Source: Lichtheimia corymbifera B2541 (lineage: Eukaryota; Mucoromycota; Mucoromycetes; Mucorales; Lichtheimiaceae). From it: DNA of 64,000 nt. Shown in pieces: positions 1 through 10,199 of the stretch; the stretch's first letter is position 1, and every line of letters starts with the position of its first letter. The notes under the pieces were generated by a model that did not search any database, was not told the origin of the DNA, and worked only from the letters and a program-made list of their open reading frames with translations. The DNA lies in contig JNEU01001176.1 in NCBI GenBank assembly GCA_000697475.1, forward strand, positions 124,001-188,000, written 5' to 3'. The position numbers and the translations under genes were made by a program.

Positions 1-712
1 GTGGTAATGGTGGGTCTGGCGGTAGTTGAGCTAATGCTGCTGCTTCTGCTTCTCTTTCTGCTTGAGTTTGTCTGTTCAGTGTAGCTATTGCTTGTAATAG
101 TGCTTGTTCTCCAGCTTCAGGTTGTCTTTGCAGCATATTATTTACATGTATTCGATGTGCAAGAGGCATTCGAAAACCTTGTTGCGCACGTAATTCTCGT
201 TGCCGGTCTGCTGCTAATCGATGTGGTTCAGGTACTGGAAGCAAGAAGCTTGGTGGAGGTGCTAATCCTTCTGGCATTGGAAGAGGGAGTGGTGCACCCC
301 TTCGAAATTCTTCGAGTCGTGCGGAACGTCGTCGAGGTTCATTTGGGAGACGTGCCAACATGCATCCCCTTGCATGCCTTCTGACTACATGAGCATCGTG
401 GTTGTACCCTCCACAAAAGCATCTAAAAACTCCATTGTCATCCACCTCTCCCACGCCTAGATTAGCTCTACGCTGCACATATATGGACCAAACTGTTGGG
501 TATATTTGTATCAGTAAATAACGCTCATAATGATTAAGTGCAAATCTCTTACATCCTTGAGCTTCAAAAATTAGCTTGAGCTTCATCTGATGGGTTATTT
601 CGTGTTCGCGTTTATCTTCGCAACGTCCACAGCGATAACGCTGCTGCTGCTGCTGTTCTTCCTCCTCCTCCTCCTCCTCCTGCTGCTGCTGCTGCTCTTC
701 CTCCTCCTCCAT
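1..712 (-). CDS. Family member A: two-finger Cys/His protein with Q/E-rich N-terminus (3' end outside window)
   Basis: Not a family I recognise. Read on the minus strand, exon 1 starts at 712 and opens with alternating Glu and Gln runs coded by a GAG/CAG tract, followed by a C-x2-C-x5-H-x3-H finger. An intron with donor GTAAGA and acceptor CCCAACAG joins to a Trp residue at exactly the position of the intron in genes B and C. Exon 2 carries a second motif, C-F-C-x12-H-x3-C, then a Pro/Leu- and Gln-rich stretch, and stays open to the window edge. Predicted zinc-binding, perhaps DNA-binding (inference). It is much more diverged from B and C than the DNA upstream of it is, so gene and flank have different histories. 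The start was chosen because it precedes the finger directly; an upstream ATG lies in another frame. Confidence 0.55.
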   Translation of the reverse strand, partial: MEEEEEQQQQQEEEEEEEEQQQQQRYRCGRCEDKREHEITHQMKLKLIFEAQGCKRFALNHYERYLLIQIYPTVWSIYVQRRANLGVGEVDDNGVFRCFCGGYNHDAHVVRRHARGCMLARLPNEPRRRSARLEEFRRGAPLPLPMPEGLAPPPSFLLPVPEPHRLAADRQRELRAQQGFRMPLAHRIHVNNMLQRQPEAGEQALLQAIATLNRQTQAEREAEAAALAQLPPDPPLP

Positions 713-1069
713 TGTTGGAACAATGACGGAAGCAATGAGATGGTAGAAATTGATTGAAGATAATAATAAGGATTGGCAATCAAGCTTATTTATACACTGA
801 ACAGGGCGGTGGATTTCGGCATCGCTCATAGTTGCATTATACTCTGAACAATACATCATCGAGCATTCTTAGAAACACTAAAAGAGGGACGAAGAGATGG
901 CAGGATTGTTAGCCTTGCGAATGTGGGGTGGTGATCACCTATGTCATATATTGCATGGAGTTGGTGCTCTTTGTCGTAATCATTACTGCATCTCGGAGAA
1001 TAATTTACAAGTGTATATCATAGAATGGTACATAATGGTGCTTGCTACTCAAGATGGTCGGTTCTTTGT

Positions 1070-2480
1070 ATGCGGCCGATTGTGTGCTTATAATGCAAAA
1101 TTAGAAACACATAATGAAAGATGTCCATGTGATGATAAGGGGACCATTGTATATCTTCATTCCTTCCATTTCGAATCAGTAGTATTTCATGTGTATATTC
1201 AATCCTTGATAGAAACAATGATCCCAGAAGAGAAAAGAACATGCAGGATCGTATAGAGACACGAGCAGATTACTGCAGATCACGCTTTTCGCCCTTGCTT
1301 CAATGTTATATTAAACACCAAATAAGGAGAGGTTGTCATTGTTATTTGGTTGATCATGTGGGATAATGCATTCTTCACCAATAGGATTGCCTTTCCCCTT
1401 TCAATCCAGAAGCCGATCAAACGATCCACGTCTCACACATATGAACTGATCGTGTGGTATACTATAATCACTATGTTGGATCCAATTGCGTGATGTTGTG
1501 TTTATTTTTTCAAGTAGCTATGTTACAGGAGTAGTATTGGAAATAAAGAAGTAAGATGCGGGTGAATCACATAGAAGGTAACAGGGAGGATAATTGTGTC
1601 ATTGTATTCTTAGTTGCTGACATCGTAAAATATAATCCTTCATTCATGATTGGAGAATCGTTGCTGCATGCACTGGCTCGGGTGTTCCAGTATCATCGAT
1701 GGTTGTATAATAACTCTTGTCAGTTCCTTCCAATCCATCATCCTCTTCAGCCGTATCCAGGCAACATGATCCATCCTTTCTGCTGACGACGTGCCAAGTA
1801 ACCAAAGCAATGCTCCAGGATTTCTCATTACTGCACTTAATTGCATCCATCCACCATAATCATCGGCTTCCTTCTCCATCCGGCTGTTGGTCTACATTTT
1901 CCTTGGTCGTTTTTCATCGCAGCTCAACCGTGTAAAGATGCTTGTATTGCGATGTACTTGATAGCTGATATGGCATCCCATCCATTGTAATCCATATGTA
2001 TCAAAGCAAGTTGCTGCAAATAACTGGAGACAGTGGGGTGAAGACCTTCTTAATAGCAGCTGCTGGTTACGTAGGTTCGCGGCAGAGAAGTGCGCAAGAG
2101 CGTGTGTTGTAATAGAGTGACAAGGCTGTGAATGCTGTTTGAGACAATGGAGTATAGACAATGCTAATGGCAACTGCTGGAATGAATGCTGTTAACGATT
2201 GGTTGTAGCAGAGGAATGTGCAAGAGAAAGTGGGGTGTCAAGAAACGCGGGTGTTGTCGTGGGGTGCACACGCCATGGGTTGGCCATTAAGTCAAAGACC
2301 ATCGGATCAAGGCAGCTGCAGGATTGACATGATGGGTCGGAGGAGGACAATCGTTCGCAGGTGGTAGTTGTACTTGAATGGGGCAACAGTTGAGAATGGG
2401 AGGAAGAGACAAGAAGCGTGGAGTGGAAGAGGTGGAAATTAAATTGGTCAGACACTGTCATGCAAATCCATGCACACTAT
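1070..2480 (+). repeat. Long direct repeat, copy 1 (partner at 8800-10190)
   Basis: This block is nearly identical to 8800-10190; between 1075 and 1310 only a few bases differ. Upstream of about 1070 the two loci still align but at clearly lower identity, so the boundary is abrupt. The outer part, from about 1540, is also the left arm of the giant inverted repeat. It has no recognisable protein; a 73-codon frame ending at 1256 is conserved in the partner, but that is expected from recent copying. Confidence 0.8.
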
Positions 2481-3110
2481 AATTAATCCATGACCTTGGA
2501 TTGCCTCTCTCGAACCTGAAACTTTCAAAAGATGCTCTTCGGCATTCTGATCAACTTTGTCTTAATAAAGAACCATCACTTCATTTAAAAATTTTGAATG
2601 GGAGGATGTAATGTGGGGTTTACTATGATGGGCGGAAATTGGGAAAGCGCCGGATTTATTATTTATCGATGCAGTATGTATTACCTTGGGATTGCCCACT
2701 TTGAACTTGAAACTTGGTCAGAAGGTTCGCAGACTCATGCTGATCACTTTCATTCATTTAAAAATCGCAGGCTTCACTATAAAAGTTTTGAATGCGGGCG
2801 ACCCCAATGTAATGACAAAAATAAGGTCGACGCTCCATCAGCCCGAGATCGCCCCTCTCGAGCCTGAAAATTTCATGCAAGATACTTTCGACCGCGACGA
2901 GCAATTTCGTCCTCATAAAGATGCCACGCTTTATTATGAAGATTTTGAATGGCAGCGTCCAAATGTTTGGACGGGAACATAGATGAGATGTAGCGACCGC
3001 GCCCGCCGATATTAGCCATCACGAACATGAAACTTGGTCAGGAGGTCCTCTCGGCCACGATGATCGACTTTGTTCTTATAAAGGCACCACACTTCATTAT
3101 GACAATTTGA
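2480..3110 (+). repeat. Array of diverged ~150-bp sub-repeats (left arm)
   Basis: Successive units share a core that reads, on this strand, as attgcccatctcgaacctga, then aactttggtcag-like and ctgatcaactttgttct-like stretches and a cattatgaaaattttgaatg-like tail. Units begin near 2500, 2690, 2840 and 3010 and are separated by unrelated 20-60 nt linkers. In one frame most units still encode a recognisable peptide with the pattern IAHLEPETW, HADQFRSHK, LHYENFE. The same units occur inverted at 3840-4440 and again at 10200-10870. Confidence 0.7.
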
Positions 3111-3114
3111 AGAA

Positions 3115-3329
3115 ACAGGCACCTTTATGTTTTTACTATGCTGTAAGCGTGATACTATATGGAGAATGGTGTTTGTTCATTGTGAAGTATTATGCAAATG
3201 AGCTGTGTTGCACAAAGAAGTCCGTCTGCATCTTAGGTTCTATCGGGGTCTACCTACTTGACAATCAACAAAGACCACTTGTCATATAACATCACGCTTA
3301 CAACATAGTAAAAACATAAAGGTGCCTGT
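3115..3329. repeat. Hairpin element copy 1 (arms ~78 bp)
   Basis: The ends acaggcacctttatg and its reverse complement bound a palindrome with arms of about 78 bp and a ~57-nt loop. Arm identity is close to 90 percent by eye. The loop contains the stretch atgcaaatgagctgtgttgc, which is repeated in the second hairpin in the same orientation. No ORF. It looks like a MITE-like insertion sitting inside each arm of the larger inverted repeat. Confidence 0.7.
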
Positions 3330-3629
3330 ATCTCTAAACTTTACAATGAAACGTGGGGTCTTCAATCGAACAAAGTTGCGCGGCGGGGTCATGCGCACCT
3401 TGTGTAGAAGTTTCACGATCAAGCTCGACGATCCTAGATTTCGCAATGTCACCACCAGCCAAAGTGGATCGTGGGTCGACCTCTTCAACTTTGGCTGGTG
3501 GTGACATTGGGTGAATCTGAGAATGGCCACGACGATCGTGAAACTTCTACACTAGATGCGCTTCACCCCGCCGCGCAACTTTGTTCGATTGAAGACCCCA
3601 CGTTTCATTGTAGAATTTTTAGTTATGAG

Positions 3630-3842
3630 CATCTTTATGTTTTACATATGCTGTAAGCGTGATGCTATATGACAAGTGGTGTTTGTTCATTGTGAAGTAT
3701 AATGCAAATGAGCTGTGTTGCACGAAGAAGTCCGTCTGCATCTTCGGCTCTATCGGGGTCTACCTAGTTGACAATGAACAAACACCACTTGTCATATGGT
3801 ATCACGCTCACAGTATAGGTAAAACATGAAGGTGGCTGTTTC
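3630..3842. repeat. Hairpin element copy 2
   Basis: Second palindrome of about 210 bp, with inverted arms around gacaagtggtgtttgttcat and its complement near 3780-3800. It lies at the mirror position of copy 1 about the centre at 3476, but its loop is in the same orientation as the loop of copy 1 rather than inverted. Confidence 0.7.
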
Positions 3843-4450
3843 TCCAAATATACATAATGATGTGTAGAGGCTTTATGAGAACGATGTTGATCAGCATGAC
3901 CGAGAGCACCTCTTGACCAAGTTTCGGCGTCCCGATGAGCAATATCGGCGCGCACGGCCGTACACCCTATTTAATGTTACCATCCCTTCATTGTCTCTCC
4001 TACATTCAAGATTTTCATAATGAACACTGGCGACTTTATGAGAACGAAATTGCTCGGCGTGGTCGAAAGGATGTTGTGTGAAAGTTTCAGGTTCGAGGTG
4101 GGCAATCTCGGGGAACAGGAGCGCCGACCCTACTTTTCTCCTACATTTGGGCTGACCGGCATTCACAATGTACATAATGAACCATGCGGTTTTTAAATGA
4201 ATGGAGTTGATCAGCATGTGTGAGAGTACCATCTGACCAAGTTTCAAGTGCGAAATGGGGAATCCCAAGAAACTACATACTAAATGACTTTTTCATAAAT
4301 CCGGCGCTTTCCCAATTTCCGCCCATCATAGTAAACCCCACACTACGCTCTCCCTTTCGAAATTTTCAAATGAAGTGTGGGTTCTTTATTAAGACAAAGT
4401 TGTTCAGAATGTCCTAGAGCATATTGTGTGAAAGTTTGTAGTTCGAGACA
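3843..4450 (-). repeat. Array of diverged ~150-bp sub-repeats (right arm, inverted)
   Basis: Reverse complement of the 2480-3110 array, unit for unit, with linkers also partly conserved (for example the tract tactatgatgggcggaaatt). On the minus strand the peptide pattern HLEPETF, HAEQFRSHK, HYENLE is again readable. Apart from the repeats nothing else is seen here. Confidence 0.7.
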
Positions 4451-5769
4451 GGCAATCCCAATATGCATCATGCATTGATATCGGTGTATATGGATATGTC
4501 TGACTGCCTGACTGATTTAATTTCCACCTCTTCCACTCACACTTTATTTCCTTCTTCCTCCCATTCTCAACTGTTGCCCCATTCAAGTACAACTACCACC
4601 TGCGAACGATTGCACTACTCCGACCCATCATGTCAATCATACAACTGCCTTGATCCGATTGTCTTTGACTTAATGGCCAATCCATGGCGTGTGCACCCCA
4701 CGACAACACTCTCGTTTCTTGACATTGCACGTTCTCTTGTGCACTCCTCTACCACGACCGGGTATAACAGCATTCATTCCAGCAGTTGCTATTAGCAATG
4801 TCTATTCACCATTGTCTCAAACAGCGTTCATAGCCTTGTCACTCTACTACAGCACTCGCTCTTGCACACTCCTCTGCCACGACCACCGTAACAGCAGTTG
4901 CTATTCGCAAAGCCTTCAATCGATTATCTTAAACAGCATTCTTTACTTGCAACAACTTGACTAGCAGCCTCTTTCACGTGGACAGCCGATAGCAACTGTA
5001 CAGAGACAACTTGCTTTCAATACATACGAACTCCTCTGGACGATACCATATCAAGTACGCCTTAATACAAGCCATCTTCACCTGGTTGAGCTGCGATGGA
5101 AAGTGACCAAGAAAAAGGGAGCCGGATGGAAAAGGATGAGCAGCAGTATTGAACTTGCAATAACTATGATGATGGATGCAATCAAGCGAGAAAGAAATCT
5201 GGAATGTTGCTTCGGTTACCTGACGCGTCGTCAGCAAGAAGAATGGATCATACACGTGGATACGGCCGAGGATACACGATGGACTAGATGGAATCGGCGG
5301 AGGGGCTTATATCTTTGACGAAAGGTGTTTTACAGCCATGGGTGATATTGGAGTGCTCAAGACGATGCATGCAGCAGCCAAGAATACAATGACATAAGTT
5401 ATCCCTGTTGATCCTTAGTATATAATTGATCCGTATCTTATTCAACTTGCAATGCTTTTCTTTTATCATCTATACTTTATAAACACCCATACTACCATGT
5501 GCTATGCTTTGATGTTTTTACTGAATGAAGATGCGGTCCAACACTGTATTTAGAAGGGTATCGTACTATTAGCGCATATGATGTGCAAGATGTGGGTCAC
5601 ATATTGGTTTATGGATCGAAAAGGGGAACATGAATTTGAAGGTCGGAAACGCGGTTGGATCAATTACATTCATTTATATCAATGGGTTTTATCAAACGCT
5701 TGTATGTATGCGTTATGGAGTTGCTTTCTTCTAATGGATGGTGTCGACTGCATTAACCGAAAGATGAAG

Positions 5770-6010
5770 AGCTGAGTGGCGGTTACACATGCACGTCCTT
5801 GACAGGTTGTTGCACAAATGGATGATGGTGATGATTGCCTTTAGAGAGTTACGTAAATATACAGCATCTAATAATGAAGGTGTGTCAAGGTATGTATATG
5901 ACAATAATGGATTCTGTAGTGTGTCGAGCTGCATAAAAAGTGATGCGCACGGACCATGCTTGATGCCACAACCAGCTAAATCGTTACGAGGGGCATGCAT
6001 AATGAAACAG
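5770..6010 (+). repeat. Element right-end sequence, copy 1 (partner 10930-11130)
   Basis: The stretch around ggttgttgcacaaatggatg aligns in the same orientation with 10930-11130 (agggttctgcataaatggga), including the later gtaataatgg-like part. This marks a shared right-hand flank of the repeat element at both loci, although the second locus lacks the whole inverted half. No protein recognised. From 6011 to 6267 I see nothing. Confidence 0.45.
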
Positions 6011-6267
6011 TATTATATAGAGTAGGTGGTAACTGGTAATGCAGAATCCACATTGTTATATGCAGAGGTCAAAGCACTCTTTATTCATGATGCATTTGTT
6101 AGATGAGCATGCTATTTGAGAGCCACTTCATAATAAAAACGCTGAATCAATAGCAGTCGCAGTATACGAAGATGATGATGAATGTATGCTATCTATGCTA
6201 TTATTCCCAAAATTCTTCATACTTTCACTGCAGCAATATCATTTTATTCATACAAGAGTAGCACGTT

Positions 6268-6626
6268 ATGAGTTTGTGGCAAGTGATATTAAGTGGGAGC
6301 CTCCCAGGCAAGCCTCGAAAATCAAAGTCTGGTGCGTTAGCCATTGAGAGGTGTTGGCCAATAGGAACGCCTCAATTTGAAATTCAGCAGCGTCGCGACG
6401 AGAGACAAATTGCTGCGCGTAGCCTGGCAACCTCCACCCTCTTTGCTCTCTCAACTCCATCGATCGATCTGCAGGGCTTGGTGGTTGCCTACTATTACGA
6501 TGTTTTGGCCAAAGTAAGTTGTTTCTATCTTTTTGTTGTATTGTTTGTGATACTCACATGCCTTGTTTGCAGCGACTGAAGGACCTAATGGAGCCCCTCA
6601 AAGCCCAGTTTCCATGGTGTCCATGA
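6268..6626 (+). CDS. Putative two-exon orphan gene (99 aa)
   Basis: Exon 6268-6513 ends at a consensus donor GTAAGT; an intron of 59 nt ends in TTTGCAG, and exon 6573-6626 joins in phase and reaches TGA after 18 codons. The product begins MSLWQVILSG, has a basic, Arg/Lys-rich first half and ends in RLKDLMEPLKAQFPW-C-P. I do not recognise it. It could equally be a fragment of a decayed mobile-element gene, since it sits between repeat blocks. The clean splice sites that preserve the frame are the only support. Confidence 0.3.
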
Positions 6627-7340
6627 ATCCCAGCAGATCTTGATACGACGGTAGCAAGGATGTTGGCCATTCCTCGTAAACTGGCTGCCCACCACGTGTC
6701 GGCGTGTTGCATGGGCGTTTGGCCGAGGACGAAACGCAGACCGGTAGCAGTGTCCAGGGTGCACTAATAAATTGACCGCTATCCAAAGATACCAACAAGT
6801 GGCTCTTGTTTGGGTAATGCGAAAGGATTCACTGGAGGAAACTGGAGAGGAAGGCATGTTATGCTCTTAAAAACATGTTTCACTGATCACACTTTGCTAC
6901 ACTTTTCTATCTGCGTGGTTTCTTCCCGACGAGGTTTTGGCGCGTCAAGTCCGGCACCTTGACGAGGATGGAATGTGGGAAACTGCAATCTTCTCTTGGA
7001 CTAAAATGGCATATCCAAGCGCCTCGTCGACCTGGAATTGGTGCCTACAGGTAGAGGTTGGGGATGGTTGAGTGGCGACCTTCTCGTTGGTCATCCCTGT
7101 GAGTACTTTAGTCTTGGCTTTAGGAAACCAACAGCTGCTCGTTTATTCTAGTATTGTAATCAATAAACCATCTTCTTTTATTTATCATACATTCTTGTCT
7201 TTGCATGTATGATAACGCACTATCAAGTGACATTTGACAGATCTCCATTGTATGTCAATTGAAAATGAAAACCCACGAACGATCCAAGTGATGTTGTTAT
7301 GGTGTACTTTTCTTATATATCGCGGTATTTATGTATGTGA
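6627..7340. other. No recognisable gene
   Basis: I see no supported gene, RNA or clear repeat in this stretch. From about 7340 to 7411 the sequence aligns with 12555-12634 and is the shared 3' flank of genes B and C (common tract gtttattgaaac and acatttttgtgtga). Confidence 0.4.
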
Positions 7341-7411
7341 TCAAAGCAAACGAATCGGTTTATTGAAACAAGGAACTGTGACATTTTTGTGTGATAACAA
7401 CAAAAGGATGG

Positions 7412-8366
7412 TTAAAGCTCGACAATGGGTCGAATCTCAGCTTCGACTTCTGGAATCGTGCCTTGGATAACAAGCTCGGCACATCTGATAGTTGACACCA
7501 TCATCTTGGCTATGCTGCCAATGTTGACGTTGCGTGGTATCAATTCAACCTCGAAGAGAGGCTCATCACGGAAATCCACTAGTACTTCATAATTTATAGA
7601 TATATACCGATCTGGTTGAGTTGGAAGCACTGTTTCAACCAGTTCCTCTCTAAACGCGTTGGCGAGTTGAGATCTAGTGGCTTCTATTGCAATACTATCT
7701 TGTTCGAATGGACCTAGACCAAGCACGTATTCACTCCACGTCATATGAAATGGTGAATGATCGGTCATCTTCAAGGATTTAAGCAAATATATCATTAGGC
7801 GGTCCATTAAAGTATGCTGGACTGGAAATTTGCATTCATGGGAATCTATGCAGGGCGTTCCGTAGAGTTCATTCATATCGTATATACGCGGTATCATTTC
7901 ATCGTCATAATCCTCCTCGTCCTCGTCCTCAAACGCATCAGCCTCAACAAGCTGCAGGGCTTGTTGAACTTGATTCAGTCTTGCAGTTTCAACATTTTGG
8001 AAAGCTGTCTGTCGATCGACAGCTATTGGCTGGTTTGGGTGTAGCGTTGTGGTGCCTCTAAGTTTGGATCGGCTAAAAGACATGTATGTGCATGACTTTG
8101 TACTGACGTAGGATTAGCGTCAGCGAAAAGACCGCAAGGACAACGAAATACACCAGGTTGATAGTCTTCGCCTGGTTCACTGCGGTGTGCCAAGAATCCC
8201 CATCCTTTACAATGTATCTTTGTTAGTGGAAAACGCACAATACGTTATAATAAAGACGACTATGATACATACCTCCTTGAGCCAAAGACTTCAACTCGCA
8301 TCTGGCCTGATGTGTTATTTGGTGAGCGACTCTATCAGGACAGTGCAATGGACAATTATAAGCCAT
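7412..8366 (-). pseudogene. Family member B: two-finger protein broken by a 1-nt frameshift
   Basis: Minus-strand paralogue of gene C. Exon 1 (8366-8273) encodes a C-x3-C-x5-H-x3-H finger. The intron has a normal GTATGT donor and AAAG acceptor. Exon 2, from 8204, encodes a second finger, C-P-C-x13-H-x3-C, after the motif PGVFRCPCG. At 8023-8025 an in-frame TAG appears, and alignment with gene C (CGAGC versus TAGC) shows a single-base deletion there. Downstream the correct reading continues without stops for about 200 codons in the shifted frame, through an Asp/Glu-rich stretch, to the C-terminal block YEV-x4-FRDEPLFE-x3-IPRN and the end at 7412. Intact reading of both halves suggests a young lesion or a sequencing error. 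Confidence 0.6.
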
Positions 8367-8800
8367 TATTGGACGATGATGGAGGCAGGGAGATAGTAAT
8401 AGAATTCGATTAAGGATAATAAGGGTTGGTATGGATGAAAGTAGAAAAGGGTTTTTATTCGAGCAAAGATTACATACGCTGAAAAAAGCGTTGGATTTCA
8501 TATGGCATCGCTAATAGCAGTTGTTATACTTTACTCTGAACAATACACCATCGAACATTCTTATTATAGGCAACAAAAGAGAGACAAAGAGGCGACACAA
8601 GTTGTAGCCTTGCTTACCTGGGGCGGTGATCACCTATTTCATATACATTGCATTGGATTGATACTCTTTGTCGTAGTCCTTGCTGTATTTCGGCAAAGAA
8701 TTAAATACATGTGGAAGCAATGTTTACATGTGTATACCTAGAATTGTGCATAATGGCGCTTGCTCCTCAAGATGGTCCGTTCTTCATATGCGGCCGATTG
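8367..8800. other. 5' flank of gene B, shared with genes A and C
   Basis: Aligns with 713-1069 and with 13615-14050, at moderate identity, through landmarks such as ggatttcatatggcatcgct, tactctgaacaat and ggtggtgatcacct. As this is the upstream side of all three minus-strand genes, it probably includes their promoter, but no TATA box is clear. Confidence 0.5.
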
Positions 8801-10190
8801 TGTGCTTATAATGCAAAATTAGAAACACATAATGAAAGATTTCCATGTGATGATAAGGGGACCATTGTATATCTTCATTCCTTCCATTTCGAATCAGTAG
8901 TATTTCATGTGTATATTCAATCCTTGATAGAAACAATGATCCCAGAAGAGAAAAGAACATGCAGGATCGTATAGAGTCACGAGCAGATTACTGCAGATCA
9001 CGCTTTTCGCCCTTGCTTCAATGTTATCTTAAACACCAAATAAGGAGAGGTTGTCATTGTTATTTGGTTGATCATGTGGGATAATGCATTCTTCACCAAT
9101 AGGATTGCCTTTCCCCTTTCAATCCAGAAGCCGATCAAACGATCCACGTCTCACGCATATGAACTGACCGTGTGGTACACTCTAATCACTATGTTGGATC
9201 CAATTGCGTGATAGTGTATTTATTTTTTCAAAGTAGCTATGTTACAGGAGTAGCATTGGAAATAAAACAAGATACGGATGAATCACGTAGAGGTAACAGG
9301 GAGGATAATTGTGTCATTGTATTCTTAGTTGCTGCCATCGTAAAACGTAATCCTTCATTCATGATTGGAGAATCGTTGCTGCATGCACTGGCTCGGGTGT
9401 TCCAGTATCATCAGTGGTTGTATAATAACTCTTGTCAGTTCCTTCCAATCCATCATCCTCCTCAGTCGTATCCAGGCAACATGATCCATCCTTTCTGCTG
9501 ACGACGTGTCGAGTAACCAAAGCAATGCGCCAGGATTTCTCATTACTGCACTTGATTGCATCCATCCACCATAATCATCGGCTTCCTTCTCCATCCGGCT
9601 GTTGGTCTGCCTCTTCCCTTGGTCATTTCCATCATAACTCAACCGGGTAAAGATACTTGTATTGCGGTGTACTTGATAGCTGATATGGCATCCCATCTAT
9701 TGTAGTCCATATGTATCAAAGCAAGTTGCTGCATATAACTGAAGACAGTGGGGTGAAGACCTTCCTAATAGCAACAGCTGCTACATTAGTTCGCGGCAGA
9801 GAAGTGTGCAAGAGCGTGTGTTGTAGTAGAGCGACAAGGCTGTGAACACTGCTCGATACAATGGAGTAAGGCCATGCTAATAGCAACTGCTGGAACGAAT
9901 GCTGTTACGTTTGGTTGTGGTAGAGGAGTGTGTGTACAAGAGAAGATGGAGTGTCAAGGCACGCGGGTGTTGTCGTGGGGTGCACACGCCATGGAGTTGT
10001 CATCCAGTCAAAGACAAACGGATCAAGACAGCTGTAGAATTGGCATGATGGGTTGAAGCAGAGGACAATCGTTCGCAGATGGTAGTTGTACTTGAATGAG
10101 GCAACAGTTTAGAATGGGAGGAAGAGGCAAGAAGTGGAAGAGCTGGGAAATTAAATAGGTCAGGCGCTGTCAGACACATCCATGTACACT
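8800..10190 (+). repeat. Long direct repeat, copy 2 (partner at 1070-2480)
   Basis: Nearly identical copy of 1070-2480, beginning abruptly within the shared 5' flank of genes A and B. It preserves the same short frames as copy 1 and the tract gggtgcacacgccatgg. No recognised protein. Confidence 0.8.
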
Positions 10191-10199
10191 GTAAATTGA

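Larger units (their letters stand above)
1540..5440. repeat. Giant imperfect inverted repeat (~3.9 kb, centre ~3476)
   Basis: Left and right halves are reverse complements of each other through the whole stretch. The innermost arms, 3448-3465 and 3488-3505, are a perfect 18-bp inverted match around a 22-nt spacer. Matching landmarks further out include 2281-2290 with 4671-4680 and 1768-1777 with 5241-5250, so the arms have collected only tens of bases of indels. Arm identity looks like roughly 70-85 percent by eye. Weaker symmetry may continue to about 1370 and 5650. The arms contain internally repeated ~150-bp units, the architecture of foldback-type elements; no transposase was recognised. 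Confidence 0.8.

Noticed and set aside
595..783. Ser/Arg-rich minus-strand frame
   Set aside because: It is the wrong frame of the GAG/CAG tract; the frame starting at 712 contains the conserved finger and intron.
2480..4450. CRISPR-like array
   Set aside because: Units are diverged, ~150 bp, unequal in spacing and inverted about a centre, in a eukaryotic genome; not a CRISPR array.
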